Shown one piece after another: positions 6,161-9,234 of a stretch of DNA of 9,234 bases (its first letter is position 1; every line of letters starts with the position of its first letter). The notes under the pieces are model-generated. The model was given only the letters and a program-made list of their open reading frames with translations. It was not told the origin of the DNA and made no database searches. This stretch comes from Deltaproteobacteria bacterium (GTDB lineage: Bacteria; Desulfobacterota; Dissulfuribacteria; Dissulfuribacterales; UBA3076). The stretch is taken from the NCBI GenBank assembly GCA_030618205.1, contig JAUXDR010000020.1, forward strand, positions 1 through 9,234, read 5' to 3'. Made by a program: the position numbers and the translations under genes.

Positions 6161-7483
6161 TTAAAGTAAGTAAGAAGGAATATCTTCTAACCCGAGGGCC
6201 AGCCACCTGGGCTTATAGTTAGGGAAAGATGCCAGAAGATGTTTCGATTTTTCTTTTAATATCCGCATGTTAATGCGCTCTTTATTCAGCTTGATCTCAG
6301 CCATGACAATTATTTTCTCAAGATCATTTATGGCCACCAGATCGATTTCATTAAGATTTTTTTTGTCCCAGTATGAGCCGATCCGGTTATAATCACCACT
6401 TAAGGAAAAAAGATCCTGAAAAAAACGCTCGAGAAGGCGTCCGCAGTATGTCTGGTAATCACGCTTGAGTACCTGTTTTATATAATTAAAATTGCCCGCC
6501 TCAACAGCGCTCCAGTTTCGATGAATAAAGCGGAACCAAAATTTCAGGAAATGATCATTAAGTCTATATTTGAGCAGCCTGCCGCCCGGCTTGGCATTTA
6601 TCGGCCGCACTCTCTCAATCAGGTTGTAATCATCTTCGAGCCGAGCCAGATATCCGCCTATTTTCCGCTCCATGATTGATTCGATTTCGCTCCGGGCGGT
6701 TTTGCCCATACTGATCAACTCAAGAATGGAAAAATAAGTTCCATATTCTTTGCCAAATTCTTCAATCAGCACATTCTTTCCTTCCTGCAGAAAGGGAGAA
6801 TAGTCCGCCACCATAAAGTCGATCATGTCGTCGAAGGAACCGTCGGTATTAGTGGCCAGGATGTCCATATATTTCGGCATGCCACCGGTGAGGACATACC
6901 AGTCAAAAAGGGTGGCTGGTTCCGGCCGATTATAGTCGACCAGGATATGGCTGATTGTCATTATGGAGAATGGCTTCAGGTAAAGTATTCGATCCGCCCT
7001 GCCAAAGAGAGGCTCTTTTGAGTTTTGAAAAATCTTGTTTATCAGGGAATAGACCGAGCCGATGCAGATCAGGTTGAGTTGGGACTGATCTTTATTAATG
7101 TCCCACAGGTGCTGAATTTCCGAATAGATGGCTGTATTGATCGTGTAAAATTCCTGAAATTCATCCAGGATCAGGGTGAATTGTTCATCTTTGGAGAGTT
7201 CAAGCAACAGAGCAAAGATGTCTTTGAAAGAGCGAATTTCCCCGATAATGGGGACGGGAAAAATCTTCTTAATTTCTGCGAGAAAATTCTGGCAAAGCAG
7301 CCGTTCTGTTTTTTTGGCAATAAAGAAATAGAGGTGTTTATGGTTTCTGGCAAATTCCAGCGCAAGTCTGGTTTTGCCAACCCGTCTTCTACCGGTCAGT
7401 ACGGTCATCCGTGCTGTCTGAACCGTCTGTTGTCTGAGCTTGGCCAGAATATCCAGTTCTTGTTTTCGATTGTAAAACTGCAT
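6161..7483 (-). CDS. AAA+ ATPase, ATPase_2/DUF234 family with PD-(D/E)XK-like C-terminus
   Basis: 440-residue cytoplasmic protein of the archaeal-type ATPase family, common in archaea and patchy in bacteria; its function is unknown. It starts MQFYNRKQELDIL, the usual family opening. Walker A is GRRRVGKT (31-38), Walker B LILDEF (104-109), and the sensor-1-like strand is LICIGS (138-143). A winged-helix-like middle carries LTGGMPKY (198-205). The C-terminal DUF234-like part holds a nuclease-like pattern: E349 in LLERFF, E379-x-D381 in NEIDLVA, and E396-x-K398 in EIK. ATG 7492 is in frame three codons upstream, but GGGGA lies 8 nt before ATG 7483 and the family begins at that point. It is convergent with the sigma gene, alone in its transcription unit, and more AT-rich than the left operon, suggesting acquisition. 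A 51-bp palindrome lies just upstream. Confidence 0.85.
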   Translation of the reverse strand: MQFYNRKQELDILAKLRQQTVQTARMTVLTGRRRVGKTRLALEFARNHKHLYFFIAKKTERLLCQNFLAEIKKIFPVPIIGEIRSFKDIFALLLELSKDEQFTLILDEFQEFYTINTAIYSEIQHLWDINKDQSQLNLICIGSVYSLINKIFQNSKEPLFGRADRILYLKPFSIMTISHILVDYNRPEPATLFDWYVLTGGMPKYMDILATNTDGSFDDMIDFMVADYSPFLQEGKNVLIEEFGKEYGTYFSILELISMGKTARSEIESIMERKIGGYLARLEDDYNLIERVRPINAKPGGRLLKYRLNDHFLKFWFRFIHRNWSAVEAGNFNYIKQVLKRDYQTYCGRLLERFFQDLFSLSGDYNRIGSYWDKKNLNEIDLVAINDLEKIIVMAEIKLNKERINMRILKEKSKHLLASFPNYKPRWLALGLEDIPSYLL

Positions 7484-7496
7484 GGTTTTCATCCCC

Positions 7497-7547
7497 GACT
7501 AATTATTGAAACCAGCGTTACAGTAACCATGGTTGCAATAATTAGTC
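7497..7547. repeat. 51-bp near-perfect palindrome upstream of the ATPase gene
   Basis: The arms 7497-7521 and 7523-7547 around A7522 are reverse complementary at 22 of 25 positions. The outer 12 bp (GACTAATTATTG / CAATAATTAGTC) are perfect, then AACCA/TGGTT, then a central GTTAC-A-GTAAC. It lies 13 nt upstream of the chosen ATPase start and overlaps the likely promoter, so it may be an operator bound by a dimeric regulator. Because it also sits at the edge of a receptor gene scar, it could instead be a recombination or insertion end. Confidence 0.75.
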
Positions 7548-7549
7548 AA
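7520..7549 (-). promoter_or_regulatory. candidate promoter for the ATPase gene inside the palindrome
   Basis: On the minus strand TTGACT (7549-7544) serves as a -35 box, followed by an 18-nt spacer and TACTGT (7525-7520) as a moderate -10 box that spans the palindrome centre. The -35 match is good and the -10 match only partial. The overlap would make the palindrome a natural repressor site. Confidence 0.3.
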
Positions 7550-7584
7550 GCTCTATCCTGATTCCCGATTTTCTTGAGGTCATC

Positions 7585-7704
7585 ATGGCGGAGGAAGAAG
7601 AGGGAGCAAAAAGACCGGTAGAGATAGGGCAGATGACCGTTACCGCGCAAAAGCAGGAAGAAAATGTCCAGGACGTGCCCGTAAGTATCACTGTGTTCAG
7701 TTAG
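7585..7704 (+). pseudogene. remnant of a TonB-dependent receptor (start of the plug domain)
   Basis: 39 codons ending at TAG 7702-7704. After an acidic stretch (AEEEEGAKRPVEIGQ) comes TAQKQEENVQDVPVSITVF, the highly typical opening of the plug domain of TonB-dependent outer-membrane receptors, normally near residues 30-60 of a protein of 600-900 residues. The signal peptide is missing: the frame runs upstream only to a stop at 7543-7545 and the extra residues are not a signal sequence. The rest of the plug and barrel is also gone, because the frame stops exactly where the minus-strand toxin gene ends (7701). GAGG at 7576-7579 could serve ATG 7585, so a 39-residue peptide might still be made, but this is best read as a scar cut at both ends. 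No further receptor sequence occurs in the window. Confidence 0.75.
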
Positions 7705-8135
7705 AAAGTTTCTATTCTTATCCCGGATAGAGAAGCTAATTTGGATTGCCTCTCGTCGAAAGTAAGAAACCTGTCAGCTTTAATTGATAAAGCTAAGGCC
7801 ACATGCAGAATGTCCAAGGCCCTTGAGCCTGTTTTACTCGTGTGCTTTTTCGATAAATCAACAGCGTATCTGAATGTATCAGTCCAGCTTATTTGTGGAC
7901 GATAATAAACTCCTTTGCTTTCATGTTCAGCGAATTTTGCCATAATAAGACGTATCTCATCCGTTGTAATCTCAGTCCTGAATTCCTTCAGATTGATAGC
8001 ATTGTTGAACTCTAATTCGTGAAAAATTGTTAAAGGAATGGCCTCATTGTTTTCCTTAAGCCAATTTGAGACATCCAGGGAATGTTCTTCTTTGATATAG
8101 AGTTTAACGATTACACTCGTATCGACGTAGAGCAC
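7701..8135 (-). CDS. PIN-domain toxin ribonuclease, VapC-like
   Basis: 144-residue PIN-domain protein, a Mg2+-dependent ribonuclease acting as the toxin of a type II toxin-antitoxin pair. The acidic residues expected at the active site are present: D5 in MLYVDTS, E40 in FHELEF, D108 in RALDILHVALAL, and D126 in FLTFDERQ. Length is normal for the family, so it appears intact. It starts with GTG immediately after the antitoxin TAA with no gap, and CAGG about 6 nt upstream may serve as ribosome site, so the toxin is made from the same transcript and coupled to the antitoxin. Its TAA (7703-7701) overlaps the end of the receptor remnant, placing the join of foreign DNA at about 7700. The RNA target cannot be told from sequence. 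Confidence 0.88.
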   Translation of the reverse strand: MLYVDTSVIVKLYIKEEHSLDVSNWLKENNEAIPLTIFHELEFNNAINLKEFRTEITTDEIRLIMAKFAEHESKGVYYRPQISWTDTFRYAVDLSKKHTSKTGSRALDILHVALALSIKADRFLTFDERQSKLASLSGIRIETF

Positions 8136-8366
8136 TTAGAACCTGTCCTCCCTGCCTTCAATAACTATTTCGCTTATTGGTTTTCCTTTAAGGTCAATAG
8201 CTTCATTGTAGAAATCAGGCCACTCAATTTCGCTTTTAGGGGCTAAAGACACTATTCTGGCTACCGGTTTTCCTCTTTTTGTAATGATTATTTCTTGACC
8301 ATTATTAATGCCGCTAAGAACCCGTGCAAAATTTTTCTGAATTTCTCCAACAGTTGCTGTTTTCAT
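8136..8366 (-). CDS. Phd/YefM-type antitoxin
   Basis: 76-residue antitoxin. The N-terminal Phd/YefM DNA-binding dimer domain shows MKTATVGEIQKNFARVLSGI, then GQEIIITKRGKPVARIVSLAP (about 23-43). The C-terminal 30 residues (from about 47) are the acidic toxin-binding tail. Such proteins neutralise the partner toxin and repress their own promoter. It is first in the minus-strand pair, directly abutting the PIN toxin. The ATG has AGGA 5 nt upstream (plus-strand 8372-8375) and lies 27 nt downstream of a near-consensus -10 box. The pairing of a Phd-fold antitoxin with a PIN toxin is a common VapBC variant. Confidence 0.88.
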   Translation of the reverse strand: MKTATVGEIQKNFARVLSGINNGQEIIITKRGKPVARIVSLAPKSEIEWPDFYNEAIDLKGKPISEIVIEGREDRF

Positions 8367-8387
8367 ATTTTTCCTTATTTGATATTT

Positions 8388-8416
8388 ACGTATATTATAT
8401 GCGTAATGAATAATAT
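8388..8416. promoter_or_regulatory. palindromic operator overlapping the antitoxin promoter
   Basis: 8388-8404 reads ACGTATAT-T-ATATGCGT, a palindrome with one mismatched pair, covering the -10 box. A second inverted repeat pairs ATATTAT (8392-8398) with ATAATAT (8410-8416) across the spacer. These match where a Phd-type antitoxin dimer would bind to repress. The region is very AT-rich, so some symmetry could be by chance. Confidence 0.5.
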
Positions 8417-8421
8417 GTCAA
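8394..8421 (-). promoter_or_regulatory. sigma-70 promoter of the antitoxin-toxin pair
   Basis: On the minus strand, TTGACA (8421-8416) and TATAAT (8399-8394), both perfect consensus hexamers, are separated by 16 nt. The antitoxin ATG begins 27 nt after the -10 box. A strong promoter held down by autorepression is usual for type II toxin-antitoxin operons. Confidence 0.75.
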
Positions 8422-8631
8422 GATTGACAGAACTAGATATACTTTCTGAGATTTGTCACCAAAATCTTCAAACCAATATCCCATAATGCCGTCATCTCTT
8501 GTTTTCAAGCCGTTCCCCGCCCTGATAAATCGTGATGAACCCTGAGATTATTGGACCTGCATTTTCTTGACATATCACATCCTTTTTTTATTGAAAATCA
8601 TTTATAATAATGTTTTGGTAAAAGGTAACTC

Positions 8632-9186
8632 ATGGATATGAAAGCTATGCATACAAGGATTAGCATCCGGCACCTGTTCTTTGCTCTCTCATTTCTGGTC
8701 TGCGGTCTTTTCTCTCTCACTGGCTGTGCTCCTGTGATTTCAAAGCAGTTGAGACAACAAGTAGCAAAGGATTTGACACTGGGTGCCGTTTCGAAAAATC
8801 CAGAGGCATATAAGGGCAAAGTAGTGCTCTGGAGCGGGGTGATCATGAGCTCTGTGAATCTGAAAGAAGGAACAATGATCGAGGTGCTTCAAAAACCTGC
8901 TGATATGAGGGGGAAACCTAAGGATGTGGATGAATCCGAAGGAAGGTTTCTGGCCTTATACCACGGCTACCTCGATGTGGCCATCTATAACGAGGGAAGA
9001 AAGGTAACAGTGGCAGGGGAGGTTCAGGGGAAGAGGATTCAGCCTTTGGGTGAAATCGATTATACCTATCCTCTGATCTCAGCCAAGGAAATTCACCTGT
9101 GGTCGGTAGAGAAGGAAGAGAGGTTTTACTACCCTTATCCTTATTGGCATTATCCCTGGTGGTATGGTCCTTATTGGTATCCTTAA
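8632..9186 (+). CDS. Slp-family outer-membrane lipoprotein
   Basis: 184-residue lipoprotein of the Slp (starvation-inducible outer-membrane lipoprotein) family; its molecular function is unknown, though E. coli Slp is induced in stationary phase and acid stress. The N-terminus has a basic stretch and a hydrophobic segment (14-28) ending in the lipobox L29-T30-G31-C32, with acylation at Cys32. The residues after the Cys (APVIS) do not include Asp at +2, consistent with outer-membrane sorting. The family core follows: KNPEAYKGKVVLWSGVI (about 55-71), then EGRFLALYHGYLD, then RKVTVAGEVQGKRIQPLGEIDYTYPLI. The last 20 residues are almost entirely Tyr/Trp/Pro/His. The start is supported by AAAGG (8621-8625) 6 nt upstream. 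It is transcribed alone, divergent from the toxin-antitoxin pair. Confidence 0.88.
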   Translation: MDMKAMHTRISIRHLFFALSFLVCGLFSLTGCAPVISKQLRQQVAKDLTLGAVSKNPEAYKGKVVLWSGVIMSSVNLKEGTMIEVLQKPADMRGKPKDVDESEGRFLALYHGYLDVAIYNEGRKVTVAGEVQGKRIQPLGEIDYTYPLISAKEIHLWSVEKEERFYYPYPYWHYPWWYGPYWYP

Positions 9187-9234
9187 GTAGGACCTTTGTG
9201 ACCTTCAAGTAGTCAGCAAAATCATGGGGACAAA

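Noticed and set aside
7025..7561. A 178-codon plus-strand frame opposite the ATPase gene
   Set aside because: It is antisense to the well-supported Walker A/B region and shows no recognisable domain; it is a shadow of the real gene.
8295..8486. A 63-codon plus-strand frame overlapping the antitoxin start and promoter
   Set aside because: It is antisense to the antitoxin, lacks a ribosome site and crosses the promoter; no protein features.
8567..8608. TTGACA (8567-8572) and TATAAT (8603-8608) upstream of the Slp gene as a promoter
   Set aside because: The boxes are 30 nt apart, too far for one sigma-70 promoter, and neither has a good partner at 16-18 nt, so no promoter was called.

Overview
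The window looks like a chromosomal segment of a Gram-negative bacterium. It contains a complete ExbB/ExbD/TonB energy-transduction operon, an Slp-type outer-membrane lipoprotein, several exported proteins and a relic of a TonB-dependent receptor. The operon order, the Exb paralogues and the style of the intergenic repeats (TCGACTATT blocks, TAAATCCTG blocks, GGTGGGCA-TGCCCACC palindromes) suggest an uncultured deltaproteobacterium-like (Desulfobacterota-type) organism. That taxonomic guess rests on impression, not on a marker gene.

Left part (about 47-5621, + strand): a tightly packed operon, DUF3450 protein - TtpC-like TolQ/ExbB with a long periplasmic N-terminus - ExbB - ExbD - TonB - TPR protein - FecI-like ECF sigma factor. 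Junctions are ATGA or TAATG overlaps, zero-gap joins, or gaps of 11 and 18 nt. The order of the first six genes is that of the Vibrio TonB2 system (DUF3450, ttpC, exbB2, exbD2, tonB2, TPR). Its expected job is to use the proton motive force at the inner membrane to drive outer-membrane TonB-dependent receptors. The sigma gene at the end suggests coupling to a transport signal, but no FecR anti-sigma gene follows.

Middle (5622-6160): a 539-nt stretch without a gene, filled with short repeats. These are an imperfect inverted repeat built from 8-bp units, a 168-bp MITE-like block bounded by inverted repeats and flanked by an 8-bp direct repeat, and two GGTGGGCA palindromes.

Right part (6161-9186): visibly more AT-rich and patchwork in character. 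A minus-strand AAA+ ATPase of the ATPase_2/DUF234 family carries a PD-(D/E)XK-like C-terminus. Just upstream of it is a 51-bp near-perfect palindrome that overlaps its likely promoter. Next comes a 39-codon remnant of a TonB-dependent receptor, cut at both ends, then a minus-strand Phd-type antitoxin / PIN toxin pair with a near-consensus promoter and palindromic operator. Last is a plus-strand Slp-family lipoprotein with an extremely aromatic C-terminal tail.

Overall reading: an intact energy-transduction operon beside a plastic region where accessory genes (ATPase, toxin-antitoxin) now surround the debris of a receptor. Whether that receptor was once the partner of this TonB/sigma system is inference. 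I do not see a wholly new system. The items most worth checking are the palindrome, the receptor scar and the FecR-less sigma factor attached to a TonB2-type operon.
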